From NCBI RefSeq assembly GCF_902459555.1, contig NZ_CABPSM010000020.1, forward strand, positions 1 to 64,000: a stretch of DNA of 64,000 bases. The letters run 5' to 3'. Positions within the stretch are counted from its first letter, which is position 1. Every line of letters begins with the position of its first letter. Source of the DNA: Pandoraea horticolens. GTDB taxonomy: Bacteria; Pseudomonadota; Gammaproteobacteria; Burkholderiales; Burkholderiaceae. The notes under the pieces were generated by a model, which worked only from the letters and a program-made list of their open reading frames with translations, did not search any database and was not told the origin of the DNA. The translations under genes were made by a program, and so were the position numbers. Of the stretch, positions 25,700-34,592 are shown one piece after another.

Positions 25700-26275
25700 C
25701 TTCAGCCAATGCCACCCTTGAAAAGCTGCATAGACTTTGTTCCCGAATCAGCGGAACGGGACACTCGGCGGCCCTGAACAATTCGTTTACCTGCGACGCC
25801 GAATCATCGCACAGGCTGCGCGTAAATCGTGATCGACACCTCCACACCAAACTCGTAAGGCATACCAAGCATTCCACTTCCTGCGCATGCAGCGTGTAGC
25901 GCTTGCCCCGTCCTTCTGCCGTTGTGACAGAATCCGCTTGGTGCAGCCAATCAGTCCTTCCAGCTGCGCGCGGCTTTACGCCGCCACCGAGCCGAGCTGA
26001 AGCCTTCACCAGGTGTTCGCAGCACGCTCCAGCAGCCGCGAATTGGAGGGTGTGCAATCGCCTTCTGCATCACCGTCGTGTCCACAATCACGCGTTTCGG
26101 ACAGGTGAAACGCGCGCTGCGCCACATCGACTCGTAGGCGAGCGAGATCGCCATCCGCGTAGGCGTGATCAGCCGCATGACGGACCTTGTGCGTCCGAAA
26201 TCCGTGCGCATCGCCTGAGGAATCCATCACCAACGCCCCCTCCAACCTCTCGCTCGATTTATGCAACAACGTCCT
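25700..26275 (-). pseudogene. IS5-family transposase relic
   Basis: Minus-strand pieces in several frames read LHKSSERLEGALVMDSSGDA, then RVIVDTTVMQKAIAHP, then DSVTTAEGRGKRYTLHAQEV, the order expected of an IS5-type transposase with its VDTT motif. Multiple frameshifts make it inactive. A similar relic lies at 27900-28312. Confidence 0.65.
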
Positions 26276-26301
26276 TTAGGCTGTCTGGTTTCCTTCATAA
26301 G

Positions 26302-27270
26302 CTACAGGATCACAAGTTTTGGCGTAAAAGTCCATTTTGAAATTTGGAATAGACCAAAATTATTCAGGTCAATTAAATAAACATTTCCATCGTAACCTAC
26401 ACAGAAAGTCGCCATACTCCTTGTCGCCCCATTTTGACCGATCACTAATCCTATGGCATATCCCGATGCAAGGCGTTTGTCGTTATCGTCAGCGCTGAGG
26501 GCCGCATTCGCTCTAAATATATAACTTAGATCATCGCTCTCTACAAACCCCTGATTCAACGGCCCATTCATGCTCGGTATGGTGGATCCATTATAAATTG
26601 ATACCAATCTGTCTTGGCATACCGCAATAAATTTCCGATCCAGCCTCGTGTATGCATTTGTTATTATAGCTTTTGGCCATGCGTCAGTAACTAAGGAGTA
26701 TATATTGCTCTCGGTATATAAAAACTGGGAAACAGTGAATTTGACTCCAAGTTCGGTCCAGCGGGAGCTGTCATACCAAGCATATGCTGGCCCCGTCGTG
26801 TCTGTTCCTTTGTAAGTCTTTGGGTCTCGCTTGCAGAAAGCCCTCCCATCTGCGGTACATAGCAGGCCGTCATCGGAAAGGTATAGCGCAAGGGGGGTAC
26901 CGGATGAGCTAAAGCCGACTCCATCCAGAGTCGTTCCTGTTGGCGCGCTGTAGCTCTTTGCTACTAAATAACTGTTAGCGAGAGGTGCGCCAAGGTGGGC
27001 GACGGATGGACTTTGTTGGGACGGCTTTTTATCAAAAATCAATCCCGTTATGAACTGATCACACGCGGCACCGCTGGTGTTCGTAGTCGGCCAGATTGCA
27101 GCGTCCCCTTCCGCTCTTCCCATAACTGGCAGAAGATAACCAGCCCCCACCCCCCCACCATATAACGGTATACCGCTATTTTGACAGAAGAGGTATGTTT
27201 GACCCGCGACGATATTCTTCGGATCAACGGCTGTGCTATTGCTTATATTGTTTTCCGATTTCTGATTCAT
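26302..27270 (-). CDS. Unknown protein, 322 residues, AT-rich
   Basis: Not recognised. The chosen start gives MNQKSENNISNSTAVDPKNI; an ATG at 27288 (MENKYT) is possible, since the only GGAG lies within its first codons. The body begins IVAGQTYLFCQNSGIPLYGG. Near the C-terminus IGLVIGQNGATRSMATFCVG, then NVYLIDLNNFG, resembles GVVIGKNGQGSAVNFFVNAV in the gene just upstream, so the two may be paralogues. No signal peptide or membrane segment. AT-rich codon use sets the pair apart from the GC-rich genes around, like the 422-residue gene at the left edge. Confidence 0.65.
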   Translation of the reverse strand: MNQKSENNISNSTAVDPKNIVAGQTYLFCQNSGIPLYGGGVGAGYLLPVMGRAEGDAAIWPTTNTSGAACDQFITGLIFDKKPSQQSPSVAHLGAPLANSYLVAKSYSAPTGTTLDGVGFSSSGTPLALYLSDDGLLCTADGRAFCKRDPKTYKGTDTTGPAYAWYDSSRWTELGVKFTVSQFLYTESNIYSLVTDAWPKAIITNAYTRLDRKFIAVCQDRLVSIYNGSTIPSMNGPLNQGFVESDDLSYIFRANAALSADDNDKRLASGYAIGLVIGQNGATRSMATFCVGYDGNVYLIDLNNFGLFQISKWTFTPKLVIL

Positions 27271-27325
27271 GGTGTATTTATTCTCCATCACGGTTGAGGG
27301 GGTCCGCCTTGATATTTTCTGTGTA

Positions 27326-27649
27326 CTACGAGACAACGTGTACTTGACTATATTTCAAATCACGAGGATTCATTATTCTCGCTGTCGTCTGTTCGAATAT
27401 TTTTATATTTCCAACGGCATTCACGAAGAAGTTCACAGCGCTTCCTTGTCCGTTTTTTCCAATTACTACTCCTTTCGTGGCTTTCATGCCGAACAAAGGA
27501 TTATATTTATATATCCCGAGTTGAATAATTCTCAAAAAAATCCCTTGTGAGAGGGGCACTGAGCTATATATCGCCAATCCGGTGACTTGCGCACAATTCG
27601 TAATAGCGTAAAACCAGATACTTGAGGGTGCGCTGGCGGTCGGGCTCAT
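27326..27649 (-). CDS. Unknown small protein, 107 residues, AT-rich; possibly a truncated paralogue
   Basis: Begins MSPTASAPSSIWFYAITNCA if the inner ATG is used; the frame is open to 27697. It ends with the KGVVIGKNGQGSAVNFFVNA segment that recurs in the next gene, 38-56 nt downstream on the same strand. Another frame from 27727 reads MRNTPLVQLENEQQTNARKF with a GC-normal look and could be the true 5' part, in which case this locus is a frameshifted gene. Confidence in exact borders is low. Confidence 0.45.
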   Translation of the reverse strand: MSPTASAPSSIWFYAITNCAQVTGLAIYSSVPLSQGIFLRIIQLGIYKYNPLFGMKATKGVVIGKNGQGSAVNFFVNAVGNIKIFEQTTARIMNPRDLKYSQVHVVS

Positions 27650-27899
27650 CCGCTGCCGACGGATTCGAGAATTTTCGAGCATTGGTTTGCTGTTCATTCT
27701 CCAGTTGCACCAGTGGCGTATTTCTCATGTGCGCTCTCCTTGGATATCCTGACGTTGAACGACAATTTGGCCTGCGATTTCGCCTGACCCTATCCGGAGG
27801 TCGCCCAGCATCGCATGACTCCTCGGCAAGACGGATTGTCTACATTAGTCGTCTATGCGTTGCTCATGAACTATCAACCTCGATAGGTCAACGCTAATG

Positions 27900-28312
27900 G
27901 GATGTTCATGGGCGAGACGTACCTGCGGATCAAGCCGCCGATCGCCCCATCGAGCCTGACATGTTGGCGTAAGTGCTTGGGTGAGGCCGCCGTGGAAGAC
28001 CCTTCGGGCCGAGACGATTGGAGCGGCGAAGCGCTCGCGCGTGGGCCGTTTGATCCGCGACGTCGAGCGACAGTTCGGCTCCGTGGCAGCGCAAAGCCGC
28101 GCGCAACTGGAAGAACTGATTGGCCGCACCAAGCAGATTCTGTCGCAACGGCGGAAGGACAAGGGCAACGCGCGCACGCCTTACGAGCTCGGCGTGGAAG
28201 TGCCGATCACGATTAGCGCACAGCCTGCGCGCGGTGATTGCGGCGAATTCGACGCCGCAGCGCCATTGAGCCGACGATCGATCATATGCAGGTCGACGGC
28301 AAGCTGAAATCG
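27900..28312 (+). pseudogene. IS5-family transposase relic
   Basis: Reads PIAPSSLTCWRKCLGEAAVE, then (shifted frame) RLIRDVERQFGSVAAQSRAQ and RTPYELGVEVPITISAQPAR, an IS5-type transposase missing its ends. Related to the relic at 25700-26275 (shared TPYE..GVEV..AQP pattern). Confidence 0.65.
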
Positions 28313-28441
28313 GTGCCGCAGAAAAAAACGAGTTGTTCGGAGCCGACTTGGTAGCGAGTGGATTTCAAGCCAAGCGACGGACTTGCCCGCAAGCCATCCG
28401 CGCCACCTCAACTGCGTCGCAAAGGGACGGGGGCAAGGGCG

Positions 28442-28470
28442 AAAAAAATGCCGCTTCTTAGTGAAGCGGC
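28442..28470 (-). terminator. Rho-independent terminator, minus strand
   Basis: Read on the minus strand: gccgcttc, loop actaa, gaagcggc, then a run of seven T. This is a textbook intrinsic terminator. The only minus-strand gene upstream is the inserted IS3 element, so it probably served a gene now lost. Confidence 0.75.
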
Positions 28471-28605
28471 GTGAGGCCATTGCGAACCTTGGGGGGGGGG
28501 CAACGCAATGGGGCCGTCGCTACACCTGAGGGAGCCAGAGAGATTAGCTACGGCGGCCCAAGTGTACTACGCTGGACGAATCCCCGCGTTTGCGCGGTAC
28601 CGCAT

Positions 28606-28620
28606 GAGCGATTTATGCAA
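28606..28620 (+). promoter_or_regulatory. Orphan copy of the effector promoter box, interrupted by IS3
   Basis: gagcgatttatgcaa is identical to the box before the F-box-like gene (61383-61397). The IS3 element begins 7 bp after it, where a -10 would be expected 23 nt downstream. Confidence 0.35.
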
Positions 28621-28641
28621 ATGCAATTGACCTCCCCCCGA

Positions 28642-29461
28642 TTAACCGAGCACCTTGGGCGGGAGATTTTCGGCGTCCAGGTGTGCGAGTCGGAACTCGC
28701 GCGGGGTCAGAACGCCTGGCGAGCTATGCGGCCTGAAATCGTTGTAATCTCGTGGCCGGCGCTCGATCTTCTCGCGCGCATCGTCCAATGACAAGAACCA
28801 GTGCACGTTCAGGTATTCATCCCGGAAACTGCTATTAAATGGTTCGATAAATGGATTGTCCGTGGGTTTGCCCCGTCGGGAGAAGTCCAAGATTACGCCA
28901 TTTTCATACGCCCAGTGATCCAGCGCAGGTGAGATGAACTCACTGCCGTTATCGACCTGTATTCGTTTCGGCGTACCACGCAGCGCTTTCAGATGAGACA
29001 TCGTGGCCGCGACATCCCCCGCCTTCAAGGCGTAATCGACGGTAATCGCCAAGCTCTCCCGGCTAGAATTATCGACTACAGTTAAGGCCCGGATTTTCTG
29101 TCCGTTGAATAGCTGATCGGCCACGAAATCCATGCCCCAGCAGGCGTTCACGGTAGAGACTTCCGGACGCTCCATGCGGAGCACGGCAGCGGGCACGACG
29201 ACGAGGCCGCTTGCGCCGCAGATTCAGTCCCTCTTCGCAGTCGATTCGGTAGGTCTTCTTGGGATTGATCAACCAGCCTTCGCGTCGCAGTAGAACGTGA
29301 ATGCGCTCTACACCATAACGTATCCGAGTTTCGGCAATCTCCCGGATGCGCCGACGCTCGGCACGGTCATCACGTGGGCTCGGCACAGAGAAGTACGTGG
29401 CCTGGCGTAGCTGCAATACCGCTGTTGCCCGCCGGATGCTCACCCGATACGCTTGAATCAA
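28642..29461 (-). pseudogene. IS3-family transposase OrfB, frameshifted
   Basis: The first part (29461 to about 29200) reads VERIHVLLRREGWLINPKKT, then GLNLRRKRPRR, and shifts frame near 29195. The second part holds the DDE core: MDFVADQLFNGQKIRALTVV, QVDNGSEFISPALDHWAYEN and the Glu of FIEPFNSSFRDEYLN. All catalytic residues are present, but not in one frame. Confidence 0.75.
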
Positions 29462-29481
29462 AAAAATTAGCCAGCTCGCGC

Positions 29482-29757
29482 TTACGGGCTGGCTTCACAG
29501 CTTTTTTGCACCACCTCCTGAAGCATCTGCTTGTCCAGACTGAGATCGGCCGCCATGCGCTTGAGTCGGGCGTTCTCCTCTTCGAGTTGCTTCAGGCGCC
29601 GCAACTCGGAAACCCCGAGGCCGCCGCATTTCTTCTTCCAGTTGTACGTGGCTTCGGAAATACCCATCTTCCGGCACACTTCTGCCACCGTGGCACTCAC
29701 TTCGGCTTGCTTCAGCGTGAAAGCTATCTGCTCATCGGTGAGCTTCGATTTCTTCAT
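29482..29757 (-). CDS. IS3-family transposase OrfA
   Basis: 91 residues, MKKSKLTDEQIAFTLKQAEV then VAEVCRKMGISEATYNWKKK and a leucine-zipper-like tail (LRRLKQLEEENARLKRMAAD). This is the DNA-binding helix-turn-helix subunit of an IS3 transposase. It lacks one residue at ATYNW compared with the relative at 15.4 kb (ATFFNW). Confidence 0.8.
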   Translation of the reverse strand: MKKSKLTDEQIAFTLKQAEVSATVAEVCRKMGISEATYNWKKKCGGLGVSELRRLKQLEEENARLKRMAADLSLDKQMLQEVVQKSCEASP

Positions 29758-29965
29758 ACAAATCTCCTGCCCGTCAGGGCTTCAAATTTGCCAGAAATCT
29801 GCAGCTTTGGATGCTACGGTTTTTCGGGGGGAGGTCAATCTTCTGGGCGACCTTAGCTCCGTGGCTACGGTCGCGTGCCAAGTGAGACCTGATGCCCGTC
29901 GGTAAAGGCACGGTCAGCCACTGCACCGTTGCGCTTTACCGGCATGACCGGGAGGTGACGGGCAT

Positions 29966-30664
29966 TCACGGTGCTTTGAGCTCATCCAGGGTGGCCAGGT
30001 ACGTCAGGTTCACTGCATTGTGGGCTGCGCGCGCAGCAGCATCCACGTCGCCGGTCATTTCATGGACCATTCGTTCAACTGTCGGACCAATATCACGAAA
30101 CGAATGATCTTGAGGCAGTCCAATGAGCTTTAGGGCGCTGAGCAAATTCGGTGCGTCGCTCAGAAACCGCTCTTGGGCCGCGAGCACCGAATCAGCGCTC
30201 CTGCCCGCCACGGTTCCAACTGCAAAACGATGAAACTCGGAGATGACACTGCTGCCATCGTAGTGCATTGAACAAAGCAGGCGGCACGTATCCTCGAGAT
30301 CAAAGACGATGTGGTCCGTCGGTGCAATTTCGGAAACGGTACAGCCCCGGATGCCGACTTCTCCTATATGGAAGACGGGAGGGTTGTCACTGAAAATCTG
30401 CCACGTCAATGAGTTTTGCCACTCATTCGTCACATATTGTTTAAGTTCACAAAAGAAAGATAGTTGCTGTGCCGCTGTGCCCTCATGGGCGAGGCGAAAA
30501 ATAGCGACCTTGGCGGCCTCCTTATTTGACCAACGAAAAAAGTCTGCGAGTTTTCCGCATAGACTAAGCACGTCTTTCTCGTGCCTGGCGGTTACACAGG
30601 CACGAATATCATTTTCGTAGATTGATCGACGGCACGAACTTCCACTGATAAGGCGAATGTTCAT
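29966..30664 (-). CDS. Unknown protein, 232 residues, candidate effector
   Basis: Not recognised. The start at 30664 (MNIRLISGSSCRRSIYENDI) is supported by GGGGT 6 nt upstream; the frame is open far further up but with GC-rich, Arg-loaded sequence that looks non-coding. The protein is soluble and mostly helical. Features include AAQQLSFFCELKQYVTNEWQ and a C-terminal helix-rich part (EMTGDVDAAARAAHNAVNLT). It stands alone next to an IS3 element. The Ser/Arg-rich start and lack of a signal peptide would fit a type III substrate, but that is only a guess. Confidence 0.6.
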   Translation of the reverse strand: MNIRLISGSSCRRSIYENDIRACVTARHEKDVLSLCGKLADFFRWSNKEAAKVAIFRLAHEGTAAQQLSFFCELKQYVTNEWQNSLTWQIFSDNPPVFHIGEVGIRGCTVSEIAPTDHIVFDLEDTCRLLCSMHYDGSSVISEFHRFAVGTVAGRSADSVLAAQERFLSDAPNLLSALKLIGLPQDHSFRDIGPTVERMVHEMTGDVDAAARAAHNAVNLTYLATLDELKAP

Positions 30665-31152
30665 CGTAACCCCAAGAAACGGCAAGTCGATTGTTGGTCC
30701 GGTTGCGGCCTTTTGGCGTATCGTGGAACTCAGCCCCGCCACTCCCAGCGCCACGCTTGCAGACATTAAGCACAGTCGTGAGGCTCTGCTCCTCCTGCCG
30801 TGCCATTCCCCCGCGCGCAGACGGCTCACCCGCCCTCGCCTCTCGTGCTGAGTGTTTGCTGGCGACAGCGGCTGACCGGTCACATTCGCCCGACGATTCA
30901 TGCCAGTTCAATGATGTCCTTCTGTTGAACATACCGATATCAAAAAACGATCACGGCACTAACAACGGCGGTGCCCGGGTGCCGCTGGACGAAACGGTAG
31001 CCTGTGGTTGCTCACGGGGCCACTCCGCCGGAGTATGCGTGTCCCCAGCACCGTCTCGACGGGTGAAAAGAGGTTGTCGCGGTAGTCCCCACCAAAGTAG
31101 TGCGTGACCCAATTGGCAACGGACGCATCGAGCACTCTTTTGCTCTGGCCTC
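30665..31152. other. Intergenic region, nothing recognised
   Basis: Between the 232-residue unknown gene and the sugar transporter (both minus). GC-rich short frames on both strands look non-coding. Confidence 0.35.
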
Positions 31153-32448
31153 TTAGTGTGTCGGTGCCGACGCGGTGGACTCAGGCATGAAGCGCGCACA
31201 CCATGCCCCGAACCCTGCGATATAGCAATACGCCAATGCCGGGATGAGGAACGACAGCACGATTCCCACGGCGTCCGCCAACGCACCTTGCATATATGGC
31301 AAAACCGCTCCCCCTACGATAGCCATGCAGATGAGCCCGCCGCCTTCGTTAACGCGAGCGCCGAGCCCGCCAACGGAGAGCGAGAAAATCGTCGGAAACA
31401 TGATCGCGTTACCCAAACCGCATGCCAGTAGCAACCACATCGCAGATGATGCTGGCAGCGTCAGCGACGCGAGAATCAGCAGCAGGTTGCAAAGCGCACA
31501 CAAACTCAGCAGCCGGCCGGGCGACATCCTTCGCAATAACCATGCGCCAACGAACCGCCCCGCCATCGCTCCCCCCCAATAAAACACCAGATACCGGCTC
31601 GCATGTGCGTGATCAGCAATGCCCGTCGAGGTATGCGTCAGGTAGACGATCAGGAAACTCCCTATACTCACTTCGGCACCGACATAAAGAAATAGCGCTA
31701 CGATGCCGTAACGCAAAGGACGGTGTGCCAGCAGGCCTCGCATGCTTCCGAGCCCCCCCGGCGGCGACGCGTCCCTTGCCCTCGGCTCCCGCGGTGCCAG
31801 ACGCCAAAGCACTAGGCCACCAAGTGCCAACACCGCCGCGAGCAGTCCGTACGGGCCTCGCACGCTATCCACCAAGTGGCCTGTCTCGGAGGCGTACGGC
31901 GCGAGGATCCAGAGTGCCGCGAGCGGCGGCCCGACCATCGTGCCTAACGAGTTGAATGCCTGCACCAACGTGAGACGGCTGGCAGCTTCTCCACGCGGGC
32001 CCAGCGTCTCTACATAGGCGTTCACCGCAACCTGGAGCAACGTGACGCCGCTTGCCAGCACGAATAGAGCCGCGAGGAAGCAAGGATACGAAACGAGTGC
32101 CGCTGCGGGAAAGAACAGCGCGCTGCCAAGGCCGGCCAGCAAGAGCGAACTGGCCATTGCACGCTGATAGCCAACGCGCTCGGTGTATTGTCCCGCAGGG
32201 TATGACACGATGAAATACGCCGCAAAGAAGCTCGATTGAATGAGCGCAGCATCGCGATATGTCAGATCGAAGGCAACTTTGAAGTGAGGTACCAGAATAT
32301 CGTTCAGCGACGTAATGAGCCCCATTGCGAAGAAGAGCATAGCCAGCATGGCAAGTATGCGGTTCGCGGAAGACTTGCGGGGCTCGGAACTAAGGCTGGC
32401 GGGGAAGGAAGCAGAAGGACCAGGGGTGCTCATGCGGTCGTTAGGCAT
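31153..32448 (-). CDS. Sugar MFS transporter, FucP/GluP-like
   Basis: 431 residues with about twelve membrane segments. The first segment region reads LAMLAMLFFAMGLITSLNDI followed by LVPHFKVAFDLTY, the hallmark of the fucose/glucose/galactose:H+ symporter group (F-x-x-G-x-x-x-x-L-N-D-x-L-x-P-x-x-k). Then SSFFAAYFIVSYPAGQYTER and QVAVNAYVETLGPRGEAASR fit the same group. It likely imports a hexose or amino-sugar. The start MPNDRM has GGAG 6 nt upstream. A perfect GGTGTTAACACC palindrome precedes the ribosome-binding site, so a repressor may act there. Confidence 0.85.
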   Translation of the reverse strand: MPNDRMSTPGPSASFPASLSSEPRKSSANRILAMLAMLFFAMGLITSLNDILVPHFKVAFDLTYRDAALIQSSFFAAYFIVSYPAGQYTERVGYQRAMASSLLLAGLGSALFFPAAALVSYPCFLAALFVLASGVTLLQVAVNAYVETLGPRGEAASRLTLVQAFNSLGTMVGPPLAALWILAPYASETGHLVDSVRGPYGLLAAVLALGGLVLWRLAPREPRARDASPPGGLGSMRGLLAHRPLRYGIVALFLYVGAEVSIGSFLIVYLTHTSTGIADHAHASRYLVFYWGGAMAGRFVGAWLLRRMSPGRLLSLCALCNLLLILASLTLPASSAMWLLLACGLGNAIMFPTIFSLSVGGLGARVNEGGGLICMAIVGGAVLPYMQGALADAVGIVLSFLIPALAYCYIAGFGAWCARFMPESTASAPTH

Positions 32449-32461
32449 GCATGTCTCCAGT

Positions 32462-32473
32462 GGTGTTAACACC
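32462..32473. promoter_or_regulatory. Palindromic operator candidate before the sugar transporter
   Basis: ggtgttaacacc is a perfect 12-bp palindrome 14-25 nt before the transporter start codon, immediately upstream of its ribosome-binding site. The regulator is unknown; none is encoded next to it. Confidence 0.4.
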
Positions 32474-32682
32474 TTATACGTTGCAACCTCGGTGAAGGGG
32501 CTGATCGATGCACTATAGACCGCACCATGGGGGCTTGGCATGAACGAAGTCTGAAGTTTACGTGATGCCATGATGTTTCGCATCGCGTTCTCATTCGTCG
32601 ATAAGGGAGCCCCCCCCCCGCTTTTCGCTGCTTCGGCTGTCCGCGCTCCCACAACTGGCGGCGGCCACCTTTGAGGTGAGCC

Positions 32683-33117
32683 TTACCAGTAAAATGAGAC
32701 GCCATGACTTACTGCGCAATCGTATTGTTTTTTATTCAAGAGGTGACCCGCGTCAAGCACGATAACCTGGAGTTCCACCTTTCCATCAGGATGAACGCGG
32801 TACTTCATGAATTCCTGCACCGGTCTATCGTCTGAGCGCACCGTGAAGTGGGTATTTGAGAATGCGACAGTGCCGTCTTTCAAGACCATGAAAGCGTCTG
32901 GGTGCACGCTGCCACGGTGCGCCGGGCCAGGGAATAGTGTTCCAGGCTCAGTGCAAAGCGAGAGATCAAGCGTAACGTGGATATCTTTGCCGGCCATCAC
33001 AGCCGTTGCCAAAGAAGCACTATCCGGTTTCATTGCAAAGGAGCCGCTACTCCAACTGCCGGCGGCGATCGCTACAGCCATGACGAGCGTGGATATACTT
33101 GAGCATTTTCGTTTCAT
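32683..33117 (-). CDS. VirK-family exported protein
   Basis: 144 residues. A signal peptide (MKRKCSSISTLVMAVAIAAG, cleaved about SFA) sends it to the periplasm. The mature part reads LATAVMAGKDIHVTLDLSLC, then FMVLKDGTVAFSNTHFTV, PVQEFMKYRVHPDGKVEL and a final CAVSHGVSFYW. This is the complete pattern of the VirK family, whose two Cys may pair and whose role is poorly known. GGAG lies 9 nt before the ATG; the frame is open for another 116 codons upstream without support. Confidence 0.75.
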   Translation of the reverse strand: MKRKCSSISTLVMAVAIAAGSWSSGSFAMKPDSASLATAVMAGKDIHVTLDLSLCTEPGTLFPGPAHRGSVHPDAFMVLKDGTVAFSNTHFTVRSDDRPVQEFMKYRVHPDGKVELQVIVLDAGHLLNKKQYDCAVSHGVSFYW

Positions 33118-33681
33118 TGCCAACTCCAAGGAAATGACTTGCCCGATTTCTTCGGGCCACTTCAAACTTTGAAAACGGCCTCGGTTACTTACAAACCGCG
33201 CTTGAATCTGCCTCAACAAGGTTGCGACGTACTTGGGATTGCCGGGGTTGTCGTTCAACGGCTGGATATTGCACCGGATAAAACTGTCCTCGGAGGGGCC
33301 ATTTTTCCGTTTGGGCAACCGTGGCAAAGCCGATTCCATCTTCTGAAAATCGTCTTGAGGTGAAGGTGTGGGATGCGGGTGTATCTGCGATCGGCTGACG
33401 TTTGACTCGTACCTGCGGGCCTTTGCAACAAATTCGGCCATGGTAGAACACTTGTCCTCTTGCAAAAATTCTATGGTCTTCAGCGCAGTGCCGAAGCAAT
33501 GACTGAGATATTCGAGCGCATCAAATTCTGGCGTTTGAGACCTCGTCCGCCTGGTTGAATCAGCGTAGGTTCAAACACTCGGCGTGTCGGGCCTGGAGCG
33601 ATGTTGCAATTGCTCCCTGCCGTTAAGCCGAAATACGCGGTTGCGGCCCATGCGCCCGATCTTCAAGTTTTCCAAGTCAGA
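33118..33681. other. Intergenic region with no supported gene
   Basis: The frame of the VirK-like gene stays open upstream to 33465 (LPRLPKRKNGPSEDSFIRCN), which might be a relic of another gene, but nothing recognisable or well started is seen. Confidence 0.35.
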
Positions 33682-34104
33682 TCATTGCCCCATCAACTGC
33701 TTGATCCGTGCCAGATTCATTTCGATGGTTGCCTGGTTCGCGGCAAGGTCACCGCCATTGCCAGAGCCGTAGGAGGCCAGCACGCGATTACGCTCGGCAT
33801 CCCGAAACGCCCGATATGCACGCTCGGCCTTGTCGAATGCCATAACGGGATGCATCGCACGACTACCTTCGCTCACACTTTCCAACTTCACCATGTCGGC
33901 TCGCGCTTTCTTCTCCGCTGCTGAAAGTTCGTTTTCCGACTGCCTTTCCACTACGGGATAGCACTCGCGCTGTTGGACCATGGACTGTTTGGCCTTGCAC
34001 TGCGCGTAAAGGGCCTCGGCGGATTCTGCGGCTACCGACACTTGAGTAAAAATTGCAACGAGGACGAGTCCCGTCGCAACACGATGCACTGCATTGATCT
34101 TCAT
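33682..34104 (-). CDS. LprI-like (DUF1311-type) exported protein
   Basis: 140 residues. The signal peptide MKINAVHRVATGLVLVAIFT ends about SVAA. The mature part has one paired-Cys motif (LYAQCKAKQSMVQQRECYPV), then a long helix AERAYRAFRDAERNRVLASY, resembling the lysozyme-inhibitor LprI/DUF1311 domain (C-x(n)-C followed by a WxxYRxxxC-like helix, here without the last Cys). Periplasmic. AGGAG precedes the ATG by 7 nt. A tentative family call. Confidence 0.6.
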   Translation of the reverse strand: MKINAVHRVATGLVLVAIFTQVSVAAESAEALYAQCKAKQSMVQQRECYPVVERQSENELSAAEKKARADMVKLESVSEGSRAMHPVMAFDKAERAYRAFRDAERNRVLASYGSGNGGDLAANQATIEMNLARIKQLMGQ

Positions 34105-34118
34105 TATCTTGCTCCTGG

Positions 34119-34349
34119 TTATCGAAGAGATCTGCCGACGGTTCCGAGCTCTGCCGGTGAGCGGCACGAGGTCCGCCGCGCAGGACGACCTCCGGCAAAG
34201 GAAACGAAAATAGCCCGCGGAAGCCGCCGCACGGGGAGCGACTTGTGCCCAGCAGTCCGACGCCTTCTGGAGTTTGCGGGCTCCGCACGGCTCAGCAGCG
34301 CCCAAACAACCGCAACGGCGGCGACAGCGATGAGGATATTCTTCTTCAT
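34119..34349 (-). CDS. Possible small membrane-anchored peptide
   Basis: 76 codons starting MKKNILIAVAAVAVVWALLS, a good N-terminal anchor or signal, followed by an Arg-rich tail of non-coding character. It precedes the LprI-like gene on the same strand by 14 nt. The frame may be intact only at its start; another frame nearby (KLQKASDCWAQVAP) looks equally plausible, so this could be a frameshifted gene. Confidence 0.35.
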   Translation of the reverse strand: MKKNILIAVAAVAVVWALLSRAEPANSRRRRTAGHKSLPVRRLPRAIFVSFAGGRPARRTSCRSPAELGTVGRSLR

Positions 34350-34592
34350 GAGAATCTCAAACCGGAACTAGGGAATGGACTCGCAAAATATGGAGACCCA
34401 AGTGAAGTGTGAGTCCCCAGGCCTTCATCGAAACGGCTTGCCCCGTAACGTCTCTGTATAGCCGCAAACGACCTCGAAGCTGGTGGCGGATGGTGTGGCA
34501 GGCACCATCGACGGAGAAACACGACGCCGCACTAGGCAATCCAGGGGGGGCGGCGTGCGCGCCCGCCTTTACGGAGGGGCTAACCATGGCAC

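Larger units (their letters stand above)
28313..28627. other. Intergenic region with a minus-strand terminator and an orphan regulatory box
   Basis: Contains the terminator at 28442-28470 and a perfect gagcgatttatgcaa box at 28606-28620, cut 7 bp later by the IS3 element. No gene is supported. Confidence 0.45.
28628..29837 (-). mobile_element. IS3-family insertion sequence, 1.2 kb
   Basis: Bounded by inverted ends tgacctccccccgattaacc (left) and, read inward, tgacctccccccgaaaaacc (right). OrfA and OrfB lie on the minus strand. No clear target duplication is seen. A truncated relative with the same end lies at 15238. OrfB is frameshifted, so the copy is probably not autonomous. Confidence 0.8.

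Noticed and set aside
26255-26269. A near copy of the promoter box (gctcgatttatgcaa)
   Set aside because: It lies inside the IS5 transposase relic, where it encodes the LHKSSERLEG segment, so the likeness is probably chance. It does keep alive the possibility that some boxes derive from mobile DNA.
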